The notes under the pieces: model-generated
Database searches by the model: none
Seen by the model: the letters and a program-made list of their open reading frames with translations, nothing else
Told to the model about the DNA's origin: nothing
NCBI RefSeq assembly: GCF_034190915.1
Contig: NW_026947499.1
Location: forward strand, 4,835,950 to 4,899,949
Origin: Cavia porcellus
Lineage: Eukaryota > Chordata > Mammalia > Rodentia > Caviidae
Direction: 5' to 3'
Length of the DNA: 64,000 bases
In this document: piece after piece, positions 48,681 through 60,504 of the stretch
How the letters are laid out: each line of letters opens with the position of its first letter
Numbering within the stretch: position 1 is the first letter of the stretch
Program-made: the position numbers and the translations under genes

Positions 48681-51600
48681 AGGGCAATGTCTTACAAAAA
48701 GTGGCCAACCATGAGCTTATTATGAATGATGGTGGCTTCGGCCACTTGGCTTCCATCTCTACAGGGAGGCATAGTTTGAGTAGAGCTGGCTGCACTATGT
48801 TCACCTGGGATGAAATTGCAAAGCTCCCCACCTTCGGTTCCCCTAACTCCTCTTCCAACCATCCCTGTCTGCTTGTGTGTAGCACACGATTGGCTCACTG
48901 GGTAAATTTTAGATTACTGATCACCTTGAGAGTCTCCTGTATATTTGACTGCATCTCCGCTCTCAGTAGTTTCGACATAGGACAAAACCAAGCCCAATGC
49001 ACCAGGAGTAACAGCAAACCTCTGTGTTTGCTAGGGTGGAAATTCCTGCCCTCTGTAGTTGGGAAATTAAGAAAGATGAGCTCTATCTGGAGCCCTTCCT
49101 CTATAAAACCTTATTGGCTTCCTGTTACTGTGATGGCTCACCACTCTGCGTGGTGCTTTATCTGGGCAAGATCATGAGTATGAGTGCTGGTCAGCTGTCC
49201 TCTGAGGGCCAGTGCACCGCAGCGCTGCTCCTCAGACCTCAGGAGGAGAAGCAGGAAGGTCAAGGCCAGCTTGAAATCCAGGAGGGCAGCCTAGTCCAAC
49301 ACACTTCCCAGAGATGCCATGCTGGCTTTATAGAGCTACATCTAAGCTCCAAAGGGACATTCTGAGGTTGACATAAAATCACAATATGGAGACACTGCAC
49401 CCTCCTGTGAGGTCAGCCCACACTCAGGCTCACTTAGTTTCCTACAGTCTCTGCAGCTGATGCTGTTAAGGTACAGCTCCCATCTGCCAGCACTGGAGCC
49501 CTCTTAGAGAGAGAGCAGGACTTTCAATCACTATGCATGAGTCATCTGCTTCACCAATCAATGGAGGACCACTTCCAGCACTAGCACTGGTTCCAAGAAA
49601 GTGGGCGGGTTTGCATGTCAGCCTGGAATTCTGCAGTGGCCTTGCTCTACATTCCCCACAAATGCTCTTAATGTCATTGGTAAGGGAAAACAAACAAACA
49701 AAATATTTATGCAAACAGGAATAACAGAGAGCCTTGCAAAACAGGAATGTGTAATTGGTTATGAGAAATCCTCATAAACACCACACTTAAGAAACAAGAC
49801 TGAGCAGCATCCTCTAAAGTGTAGAGCAAGACGAGAAGCTCTGCTCTTGCCACCTTTACTCAGCATGGTCCTGGGAAGATGAGGTGACACAAAATTTAAG
49901 GAGAAAAGGTCTGGAGATCAGAAGGAACTCAAACTGTGCCTGTGTTCGGATGGCAGAAAAGTCTCATGGATTCTACAGAAAGTTACTGAGTTTTAAAGAA
50001 TTAATGTTGCAAGGGTTGTAGGTGCAAGGTTGAAAAATAACACCTTTGATTTTTATTCACTAGCAAGTGGAAAACTAAATTTTAAAGAATGAAGACATTC
50101 CATCTGAGTAGGGGCAAGCAGCAGTCACAGGGCTTCCTACCAGCTAGACTGACTCAGCAAAGTCACCTGCAGAAGGACAAAAGTAGGGGCCTTGGAGAGG
50201 GCTGCTCCTTCCAGAGTTAAAGACTGTCAGCGTGCTGTGCTTACGCTGCTGAGTTTAGAGAATGGTAGTACACACATGCAGCCAACTCTTATGGACAGAA
50301 CTGATTTTAAAGAACGGTCTGAGCCAGTGGAAACTATTTGTTTGGCTAAAGGTCCACTTCTGTAAAATATATAAAAGGGTAGATCTGAAGATCTAGAATA
50401 ATAATACATATTTTGCAAGTAATGACTGTGAAGAGCTTGAAAACAGTTCATTCGTGAGATTATAGATTAAAATATCCCTAACCCCAAGAAAAAGCCCTGT
50501 AGTTCAGAGTATGTATCCTCAGTTTTCTCCAAGTACAAAGACACTGAGGTTACACAAACACAGCCCCAGGACTGGCTCCAGGCCTCAACAGCATGAGCAT
50601 GTCCAGAGAGAGTTACACTTAGCTCACAAGTGAAATGGTATGCTGAATATCATCTGGGTCGAAGTCAAATCAGAAACCATGTAATGTTCAATTAACCTGA
50701 GGTCTCTAGCAGTTCTTTTCTGGGCAGAAATTCATTGAGAGGGATTTTGTGGCTCTTGTAGACTTAAAGTGTGTAAATATTCCTAAGTGAGGAGCTCTCT
50801 TCATAGGAAACAAAATGCTCAATCTGTAATTAATGAAAATTCAATAATTCAGTCATCTCTGTTACTTGGCTCAGTGTGTTGGTCACAAAATCCTCCACCT
50901 CTTCTATGGTGCAGACTTCTCATGCTGAGCACTGACACTTTAGATCAGCTGTTAATTGGGAAGGAAGACTTCCTTTGCAAGCAGGAGGTTTAGCAGCTTT
51001 CCTGGCTCCTACTTGCTAAACTCCAGCAATATCCCAGGGTCCAAATTCCTCAGGTCCAAATTCCCTGGTTAGCACCCTCGGTCTAGGATAATTATTTTAA
51101 ACTGCATTAGATCTAAGCACACAGGTATTTATGTGGGTGAATCTCTCTAACCCTCCTTTTGGCTGGTGGTATCCATTTAGTGACTCTGGAAAAACTGTGC
51201 GTGAGATTGTGCCCATGTCTCCACGTGTGACAGTTTGATTAGGGAAGGTTGATGTGTTCTGACTAATTACCAGGACAAATGCTTGTAGGAAGTGATGGGG
51301 AACAAGGACTGAAAACTCACTTGATTCTCACATGTGCCTTAAGACTTACTCACTTTAGACAGAAGAAAGCCTGCAGGGAATAGAGAATAGTTCTCTTTTG
51401 CTACTTCTGTAGACCTTTTTCTGGGAGCCAGGAGAGAGGAGAATGGGTCCCTTCAGCATGCAGAATGTATCTGTGGATCAGGTGATGGTGGCTCTAGAAC
51501 TCACTCATGTTTTTCTGCAGGAGGACAAGGATTCCAGGGAGTGACACTGTCAACACTTGAGTCAGAGCTGGAGGTGAAGGAGATCAATGCACCCCGGAAC

Positions 51601-53489
51601 AGAAACTGCTGTCCTTCTGTTGTCCTTGTGCACCTGAGCTGGTTACAGCACTCACACTGTGCCAACGAAGAGCCGTGGGGGACATCAGAACTCCCGTAGC
51701 CACATTACCCTCTGCTGCTATGAGTGACCCCACTTCCAGCCCTGTATACCCCGGGGCAGGGCAGCTCACATGAGGGACAAGCACAGCCTGCTGGGTGGGT
51801 GACTCTCAGGTCCTCAGACCCAGTATCCAATCAAGAGCTGATTTCCACTTCAGCTCCAGACATTCGTAGGCTGAGATCTTGGTGGTTTTGTCGAAAAATC
51901 TGCTGAGTACACTGATCTAGGTGACCACCTGCCCCACATCACAGGCTGGGTCCATGCATTTTGAATACAGAATCAGCACATGGTCAATTAGGTGTCCCCC
52001 TTATGAAACAGACAGAATATTTGAAGTTAGAGTGGCCGTGGTGAGTCCAGGCCAGCAAAGCCAGGTGATGAGTCCACAATCACAGGTTCGGATTCCTCAT
52101 GTGTGCACACTAGGCAGACACACATCACGCCCTAGACATGGAGTGGCTGCTGCGTGTCAGATTCGTCATGGACTCTGATACACAGTGGTGAGCACAGTTG
52201 TGGGTCCTGATCCCTGGGACTTGAAATCTAGTGGAAGAGACAAAGAGCAAGTTACGATGGTGGGTGTGATAGCTGAGGGCCTCCTCTGATACTTTCAGTG
52301 CCCAGCCTTCCCAGTGCATGTTAAGAGTGCTGAGTGGGTCCTGCACCTCATTCTTACCTTATTTCTGAGCAGATAAAGTGGGTGTCACTCACAGGTAGGA
52401 GCATTTCCCCCACAGCACAGCACCCTTTGCCATGACCCATGCAGCTCTTGAGGTTCTTGGAGTGAAGGAGCAGGAGAGGATGAGAAAATGAAGAATAGAC
52501 AAAGCTGGGTTCAGGTGGAGCCTTTACCCTCCTGATGGGAGGGAAGGAGCTGCTCACCCACTGGAGCACAGTTATTTATAAACTCCATACACTCCCAAGA
52601 ATGTCAGTTTCAACCCCTCTGCCTAAGGACATGTTTGCCTGGCTAGCCTGGGCCCCTCCCCTTCTTGGAGCTGGAGAAGCCTGTTTACCTCACTTGTTTT
52701 GGGCTCTCTGTGTTTTCAGGGCTGGCCTTGCTGTGGCCTCACACACGTGATACATCTCCAGCTTCAAGGGCTCTCTACAACCCTTGAGGAAGGCCATATC
52801 CCAAAAAGTAGTTGCAGATTCTTATATTTGCACTTCTCTACACTTTGCTGCTAGGGAGTTTTTCAGGTTGATTCTGCATCACATTATGTGCAAAGAAACT
52901 GTTTTTCTGATTGTGTTCATCCTTCAGGGTTCAGGTCATTGTTCACCTCTTGGAAGCCTGTGGTTCATCGCAGCTCTCTCTATGGTCATTTTGTAAAGTC
53001 CTATGATTGGGTTCAGCTTATATCTCCACTACCTTGTATCAAGATCATTTAGACATTTTCCCCACCAGGTGATCAGATTCTCAAAGCCAGAAGAGAGGCC
53101 TGGTCTGTCAGTGGATGTCTACATTGATCCTGTAAAGAAGCCATGAAGAAATACTTCTTGAACCATATGTCCATCTATACCCCATAAAGAAGCCACCCTT
53201 AAAAACTTCTTAAACTCCCCCAAATTTAAGGGAAAATGCCAGTGATCTCTTCAGTCTGTTTCTTAGTGTGACTTTGGATCAGAACTCTTCAGCTGACCTG
53301 GGACACTCTTGTCTTATGAGGAAAAAAAATCAAACATTTACCACAGAAAGTCACCAAAAAGAGCATTGGACACCTTGAAATTAGCTAACCTATTTATAAG
53401 GCCACAGAGATAAGAACAAGATAAAGGAAAGAAGAGTGGTGGTGTTGTAGTAATGACAGCAGATTTTCTGGGGGGCCGTGTGATGTTTG
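48681..53489. other. Long stretch with no recognised gene or element
   Basis: 4.8 kb. Open frames of 158 codons (48701-49177) and 113 codons (49024-49365) overlap in different frames and have no domain signature. No splice-framed exon was recognised. A short A-rich run (CAAACAAACAAAA) lies at about 49691-49703. Confidence 0.3.
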
Positions 53490-53830
53490 ATACATTGTGT
53501 CAATTTGATAAGTTTAGAAGTTTAATTAAGAGACTCAGCAGGGTCCTCACTGTGCAGAAGGCCAGGGAGATGGTATGAGGGCTACACCTGCCCCAGGGCA
53601 AGTAACCTACATGCAGTACAAGGGAGAGAAAAGGCTATTTCTTCCCTCCTGTTGCTCTGGCTGATTTTGCTGTCTTCCACTGCCATGAACTGTTTCCCCA
53701 GTGCCATGTCACCCTGCTTTGGAGCCAGCTGACTATGCACTAAAACTTCCACAAACTGTAAGCTAAACAAACCTTTCCTCCCTTAACTTTGAACTCAGAT
53801 ATTCCATCTAAGCAACGAGAAAAAAGTAAG
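53490..53830 (+). mobile_element. MaLR-like LTR relic or related dispersed repeat
   Basis: It opens with TGTGTCAATTTGATAAG and contains GAGCCAGCTGACTATGCACT, which parallels GAGCTGGCCAACTATCGACT at 18370-18389. It closes with AAACCTTTCCTCCCTTAA, the usual end of this repeat group. Confidence 0.5.
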
Positions 53831-53944
53831 CAACACAACCAGGATTTTAGGTGTGATCTCAGATTTTGAGAAACATCAAGAGCAGTGGTTTAGGGCAGGC
53901 GGCTTTGGTAGACCAGTGTTTGTCTATCAGTATTCAGTGTTTCA

Positions 53945-54012
53945 GTGATGTGATGACTGCATGAGTCTCTGAGCTCAATCCTCAGCACCAAAAAGGCAAA
54001 AAAAAAAATCCA
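53945..54012 (+). mobile_element. ID SINE 3' fragment
   Basis: GAGCTCAATCCTCAGCACC carries the B-box end of an ID element and is followed by an A-run. The 5' half is missing or unrecognisable. Confidence 0.5.
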
Positions 54013-54059
54013 GAGATGGTGATAGGTGGTCATGGTCAAAGAGGGCACATATACATGAA

Positions 54060-54122
54060 CACACACACACACATTCCTACACACACACACATGCACATTC
54101 CTGTACACACACACACATTCCT

Positions 54123-54168
<46 letters not shown>
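54060..54168 (+). repeat. (CA)n microsatellite with ATTCCTGTACA interruptions
   Basis: CA tracts alternate with repeated ATTCCT(A/G)(C/T)ACA blocks, then about 24 pure CA units. Confidence 0.95.
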
Positions 54169-54169
<1 letters not shown>

Positions 54170-54534
54170 GGTGCAGTTGGAGGACACTGATAAGGGCAGG
54201 GAGTTAGCAAGTGCTGGCTGCAGACCACCCATGCGCACATCCAGGAGACCATGTCCATCACAGGACAAATCCTTTTGATAAAACCTTGTACAAACCATGT
54301 AGCAGCTGCATCCTCCAGACTCCATCACTGCATTTCTCTTCTGGGACAGAATCTTACAGCTTCTGGCTGACCCTCAACCTAGATTGCATCAGGATCCTGC
54401 TCTGCCGAAGGAGCTGAGGATCTGAGTGAGGTACAGGCTCCAGCCAGTGTGCTTTCATGCTCTGACCGCAGCCCTGGAAATCAAGGATTTTAATTTCATT
54501 TCTCTGAGTAGCCTCCAAGGGCCCCCAGGTGACA
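54169..54534. other. Unrecognised non-coding sequence
   Basis: No signature was recognised. Confidence 0.35.
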
Positions 54535-54665
54535 TATGATGAAAGAGGCTTAAAAAGTTAAGTGATGTCCCCAAACCATCAGGCTTAATAAGTAATGGAG
54601 CCAGGATTTCAAATGCTTCCGACTTCACAATTCATGTCCTTTCCACTTGACAGTGTCGCCTTGGG
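54535..54665 (-). mobile_element. MIR SINE
   Basis: GAGGCTTAAAAAGTTAAGTG then TCCCCAAACCATCAGGCT, TAATGGAGCCAGGATTTCAA and a CTTTCCACTTGACA end are the reverse complement of the MIR core in the right order. Confidence 0.85.
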
Positions 54666-54999
54666 ACCAGAGCTGCTGCATGCCAAGGCTTATTTCCCCA
54701 CCACAGAAAACTAAGGATGACAAACTTTCAGCAGGATCAACTGTCAGTTCACCTCCTTCCTCAGAACAGGGTGATTAACATGTAGTGGACAAAATGTACA
54801 ATCGCAGTAGTTCTGATGATGCTAAGGGCCTTGTGCCTCTTCCCTACTGATGGGGAATTCAGACGGACTCCAGCATCCAAGAGGGGAGGGAAGTGAATGT
54901 GTCAGTGCTCAGCCGCTTCAGAAGTACTGCTGTGCTGTGTGCTGAGCAATGTGCAACGTCTAACTAACCTGTGCATTTCCAGTTCAAACTAAAGGGGAA
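54666..54999. other. Unrecognised non-coding sequence
   Basis: No signature was recognised. Confidence 0.35.
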
Positions 55000-55112
55000 A
55001 AGAGGGGAAGAAAGATGGTGAAGAAGAAGGAGGAGAGGAGGAAGAAGAGAAAGAAGAAAGGGAAAGAGAGAGACAGAGACAAAGAGATTGGGAAGGGAGA
55101 GAGAGAATTCTA
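55000..55112 (+). repeat. Purine-rich low-complexity tract
   Basis: Dense GAA, GAG and GGA units on the plus strand. Confidence 0.85.
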
Positions 55113-55436
55113 AGGATTCAGTCATGGCTACAAGGACCCAAAGCTTGCAGAGACTGCTTGACCCTGAGGTCCAAGTCTGGGCTCTGCTGTCCATTCCTGA
55201 TGAGAAACCCATGCTCACTGCACTGTTTACAGCAATGCAGTTGTTATCCAAGGTACTACATTGGCTCGACGTTGCCGTGGGCTTGAGCTTCTCTGAAGGT
55301 ACTGTCAGCTTTTCAGACATGAGCTTGTGCTCATTCCCTGACTGTTTGTACTGAGATCCCCGTAGTTTGCAGAAATAAAGGGAAATAAATATATTAAGGT
55401 TGTGACATAGGGGAAGGTAACTCCGAACCTACTATA

Positions 55437-56000
55437 TGTCCACCATGGGTTCATGATCTCCAAAATCGAAACATGGATTTTAGGAGCAATGGAGGTTAAG
55501 AGCAGAATATATCTACTGAGAGAAAGAAAGCTTCTGTCTGATATGGAGAGACAGAAGCGGTCCCGAGTGGGTTGTCAAGGACTCTGTCTTTTCTAGGAAA
55601 AGATGATTTCTAGGAAAAGATTCTACTATAGAGTAGAATCATGAGGGTGAGACGGGTCCAAGGTGAGGAACACATGGGACCTTGCAGGGCAGGTGGGCAT
55701 GAGGTGGGACAGAGCTATGGTTTACCAGTGAGATTAATTGCTCATGTAAAACTGATGAAATTGGGGACAAATCAGGAAAGGAAACCAGTCACAGAGAAAG
55801 CTGGCAGGCTTAAAGAGCAGTTCCTCTTTCAGTAGGGGGTTGGGATGGGGACTATTGGCTTCCTCAGGGTGAGAGAGACCTGCTTAGAATATCAGTCCTT
55901 AAGATGTGGGTGGACTTGTTGATCTTTTGAATTGAGGCCTGGCCCACAGTGGAGGTGTTTGTCTCCTCCACAATTGCAGGGTATCTGGGCTTCTGCACTG
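55437..56000 (+). mobile_element. Unidentified LTR-like dispersed repeat, copy 1
   Basis: It aligns by eye with 60505-60662 plus about 61512-61870. Shared segments include GGATTTTAGGAGCAATGGAG near 55472, GAGAGAAAGAAAGCTTCTGT, and TTGGCTTCCTCAGGGTGAGA (55856-55875) with ATCAGTCCTTAAGATGTGGG after it. Both copies start with TG. The end is obscured by the adjoining TC repeat. The family is not recognised. Length of about 500-560 bp and the TG start fit an LTR, but a DNA-transposon or composite origin is possible. Confidence 0.55.
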
Positions 56001-56001
56001 G

Positions 56002-56030
56002 CTCTCTCTCTCTCTCTCTCTTTCTCTCTA

Positions 56031-56079
<49 letters not shown>

Positions 56080-56115
56080 GTCTCTCTCTGTCTCTCTTTC
56101 TCTCTCTTTTTCTCT
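56002..56115 (+). repeat. (TC)n microsatellite
   Basis: About 110 bp of TC with rare GTC and TTC interruptions. Confidence 0.95.
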
Positions 56116-57439
56116 CATCATATCTTAGCAAGTACAAACTATCTGTATTCATCTGAAATCTCCATGGTGCCCTCCAAACTCCTATGCCTCAGGATCATCC
56201 AGGTTGGATTTTAAATCACTGGGCTAAAAGACGCAGATGGCCTAACCTCACTCATTTGTCCACTGGAAAGTCATACCATTTGTTCCTGATACGTGCTGAG
56301 AAGCACATTCAGAATGTGATTAAACACCAGCAACCGGGAATGGCTATTATGCTTACAGACTCATGAGCAAGGGCAGGGAGCTTCCATGTGTGCTCGCGGT
56401 GAATGGGATGTTTTAAACTGCACAAGCTGGCCTCTCTCCATTTGATTCTTAGTGCCATGGTTTGTTGCACACATAACCAATAATGCTAAATGGTGGAATA
56501 TCAGACTTCCACTCTGAATAGCCTCATTTAAGTTAAATTTGTATTTACTGCCCTCCTAATTATTTTCCCAGCATCAGACTGGGACACTCTCTTTGCCGTG
56601 GTGAAGTGAGTATCTCCCTACCACAGAGCTAATTAAAATATCCCAGTTCTGGAGAAGTTAAAATGATTGCTCGAGGGGACCTGCCAACAGACTCTAAGCT
56701 GTGGCCTAGTTTTCTTCCTAAGATCCCATTTTGAAGTAGTTTAGAAACCTCAGTCCAGTCACTTAGACTGTATACTTAACTATAAGCCCACCCCCGAGAT
56801 AGGCAGCATCCTCGATGAGTCTTCCAACCATTATCTGTCCAGAGCACAAACGCTCCCCTATTGAAGCTCACACAGGATTTACAAGACACCTCTGAGCCAT
56901 ATATTCACCTTCAGCAAACTGTGCCCTGAGCACCTAGAAGGAAAATCTTGAGCCTGGAGCCAGGGCAGTGCATGACACTGGCAGAGCCTCTATCCATAAA
57001 GTACACACAGGCACCTCAGCTACTGTGTGGTTCACTGGCTGGTTCGGACTGCTTCTAAGCTCAGCCTGCCTTCAGACTTTACAGTGCTAGAGGAGTGGGT
57101 GACTTCTCTCTGTGGAGACAGGAGAGAGTACAGGGCCTCCATCCAGCCAAGGAAAGCACCCCATTAACCTGGTGAAGAGGCCCATGAGATGCTGTGGGGC
57201 AGAATGTCTTATGAAGATTGCTAAATGGACCTTTGAGGAACTGTACGTAAATAGCACAGAAGTTTTCTGGAATTATCAGCTATAAGCATGGGATCTGGAA
57301 TTCCCAGGGCTTGGTCCATGAAGGGAACCTGCCCAAAGATGAGGCCAGGAGACAGGGGCAGAGCCCAGAGTCAGTGAAATGTGAGCCCAGATTGAACCAG
57401 CCAAATCCCTGGATCAGGGTAGGCCTGAGTTGTTTTGGT
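56116..57439. other. Unrecognised sequence, part possibly conserved non-coding
   Basis: The 56470-56680 part is unique-looking, with AATTA and TTAAGTTAAATTTG motifs. No exon was recognised. Confidence 0.3.
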
Positions 57440-58300
57440 TTGGTTTGGTTTTTGTCATAATATAGTCTTTATTTTCTAGAGCAATTTTTGTTCTCAGAAA
57501 AATCCACAGTGTTCACCAACAGTCTCATGTGTGTGGAAAGAGAATGGGTCACTCCATTCATCAGAGGCTTCATCAGCTGAGCTTAGACTGTAAAATGTTG
57601 TGAGGTGGTGGGGCTGGCTGGAGGGCTCACTGGTAGTGGTCTGGAAGCTTCTCTACCCGATGCCAGGCTCCACCTTTTACCCTCTGCTTCCTAGCTGCTC
57701 TGGGGTGGACAGTGAAATCCTCTCCTGCTTTTCACTGTGCTGTTTCTGCCTTTGAGTCGCTCAATATCGACCTCGTCATGAACTCTGCTCCTCTATCTTA
57801 GCCAGGTATGGCACCCACGGGAAAGGGAGTGATACGCCCTGCAGCCAGGGACACCTGGTTTCTGCTGTTGGATTTTATGTTTGTTTGTTTGAATATATAT
57901 CATTTCTAGAGCAGTTTTAGTTTCACAAAATGATTTGCAGACAGAGTCCTCACATGTGACCCACTCTTCCCTCACTTCTCTTTAAAAACACCTACACGGC
58001 AGCTGTACACTTGCTCCAATGAATGAACCTGCACTGACACCACCAGCCCGCAGTTTACATGCGACCTCTCTTGGGGGCGGGTACTGCGTCTCCCAGGCTT
58101 TCCAGGAGTTTAATGATGTTTGTCATCACCCAGCATCACTGCCATGACATTCCTCTCCGCACTACCTACTCTACTGGTTCCTCCCTCCTCTCCCTCCCCT
58201 TAGCCTAAAGCAACACCTGCTCTCTTTAATTATTCCAAGGCTTTGCTTTTTCCCAAATGTCACATAACAGGTCACACAGTGTGTCTTCATGTAAAGTGAT
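57440..58300 (+). mobile_element. Ancient L1M-type LINE relic (with unassigned middle)
   Basis: TCTAGAGCAGTTTTAGTTTC (57904-57923), a TGAATGAACCTGCACTGACA segment (58019-58038) and a GCTTTTTCCCAAATGTCACA segment (58244-58263) lie in the order found in the 3' region of old L1M elements. A similar TTTTCTAGAGCAATTTTTGT at 57471-57490 suggests a second piece. The 57600-57830 part may be an inserted MaLR-like relic. Confidence 0.6.
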
Positions 58301-60504
58301 TCCTTGTGGATGTACGTAGCTGGGTATTTTCCACCCATCTTAGAGTCTCTGTGTCCTGATGGGTAAATTTTGAGTTAGATTTTGTGTGATAAGTTAGCAT
58401 TCAGGTTTCCTATTTATCCCTTGTTGTGTTTCCTGTTTTACCTTTGCTGAATAATTAAACATCTTGAGGAAATCCACAACCAAGGCAGGTTGTCCCTGAA
58501 GAATCTGGAGAGGCAGGGACAGATGGCCCCTGTTGATGTGACTGGTGCTTCTGCCACACTGCACATTTGTCTCTTGCCCTCCCCCTGGGAATGTCACACC
58601 AACCCTTCCTCCCTCTTCTTCTCACAAAGTAGATGAGAGACAAGAAGGCAGGGAGCATGCAAATCATCTCAGAGTGTGGGCTCTGTGTGGCTCATTCTGT
58701 TGGCCAAACCAAGGAGTAGAACTGAACTGAAGGTTAAGGGCCAGGATCTGTCCCTGGCCTCTATTAGGAGTGTAACAAGGAAGCCTCCTCAGGGTTCTGA
58801 ACCCAAAACCAGACACAGGAAAGCGTGCCACACACCAAGTGGGAGCCCAGAAACTCCTGCAAACACACACACAGAGGAGGTTTGAGTTAAAAGGGAAGTG
58901 ATGTGAGTGCTCAGCTCATGGTTTGGGCCACAGTAAGAATTTGTCACGTGGTCATCGTTACTTTTAACATTACAAGGAATAATAGTTTAATATCAGTAAA
59001 GGCCTCATTTTCCCATCCAATGGTGGTCATTCCTAGGAGAAAGACAAGACATACTCTGGGGACACCTCTCCTGATGATGGTGAGAAGCACTGACTTCTTC
59101 CCTCTACACAGGCACGTGGGTAGATTCAGATGTCGCTAGAGCTTTGCTGTCCAGTGAAGGTGCCTGTCATGTGGGGCTGTCTAAACGTGAACTAATTAAA
59201 CAAATAAAATAAAATCCAGTCCCTCCTTGCACCAGCCACATGTTAGTTTCTTGGTACTCATACACGGCTCTTGGCTACCACATTGGCAGTGCCGAGGCAG
59301 AGCATTTAGGTCACCTGCAGCCTTGTCCTGGTGTCTTTGGAGGCATTCACTCATCTTTTGCCTCATCTCTGGGCAGCTGTGGACACGAAGGATGCAGTAA
59401 AATCCCCACTGGTATTTACGTGGGCAGGTTGGTATCCATTGGTATCAGCATCCTGTATTGATATCACAGTGTGTTATGGTTAATATTTGGGGAAAGATAA
59501 GGGTAACAGGGGGCATAAAAATGTAAGAAAAAGCATGGCGTGTACTGGAAAACAATGAAATACCTTTTGAAAATAGCAATGGAGGACTTGATATGGGAAG
59601 CCCTAGACAAGCCTCCACTTCTCCCCATGACTCTCTGTGGCATGGAGCTTGGCTCCTTGTACATGTGTCTCTGTGGAGAGCGCCCAGGTGCTTGCCCTCA
59701 CTTCACAGAGTATGCTGGGACTGGGTCGAAGTGGCAAGAAATGATTTATGTGGAGCATCATAAAACACGTCTTCCTCATCACATAGATTCTTATTTGTGG
59801 GTGGGGCCAGAGAGACTGGGGGGCATTTCAGAAAAGCCTGAGCACTTACAATTGGACTAGGGAATGTTGCTCTAATTCTGATTTAAATTACCTCGCTCAG
59901 AACCAAGCTCTCATCTGCTCCCTGCAAATGATAATTTATGTCTTAATGGCCTGAACGCTTTACCTCCTCTTGTTTTTTTAAATCAAATTCAGATCCATGT
60001 CCCTGTCTTTAGAGTACTGTACATTTTATTTCACTTAGAGGTGGCCACAGGAATTATAAAGTCTCAAACTGAACAGCAATCATCAGGTAAGTTTTGAACT
60101 TTATTAGAGAAATACTGAGCCAACTAGCTGCAAAATGATACAATTACTGAAACTGATGGAACATGTTCTTTCTGTCTTACTCAACCTGATTCCTGCCCTA
60201 GAAGACAGAAATCAGCTGAACTACCTAGAGAAGAGAGCTGACTTTGTGTTCACCTTTTTCTTTCTCAATGTAGTCTCTAATTTGGGATGAGGTAATTTAT
60301 TTCTTATTGAAATTAATTTTTATTTGATTTTGGGAAGCTTAAATGAATTTGATGTTTATTACTGCCAGTCACCTATTGGGGCATTTGGTAAAATTCAAGT
60401 CCAACTACAAATTAACATTTTGGATTTTAGTTCATCTTTTCAGTGTATGGGGTAACTATGCAGATTGTAGTGATAGAGAGGAAAAAAACTCCCAGTCTAT
60501 TAGA
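58301..60504. other. Unrecognised sequence, part possibly conserved non-coding
   Basis: No gene was recognised. Around 59870-60060 there are several TAAT/ATTTA cores in unique-looking DNA. Confidence 0.3.

Noticed and set aside
48701..49177. 158-codon open frame on the plus strand
   Set aside because: It has no domain signature and is overlapped by another frame of similar quality at 49024-49365. It is likely chance.
55864..56156. Arg/Glu-rich open frames on the minus strand
   Set aside because: Translation of the TC microsatellite.
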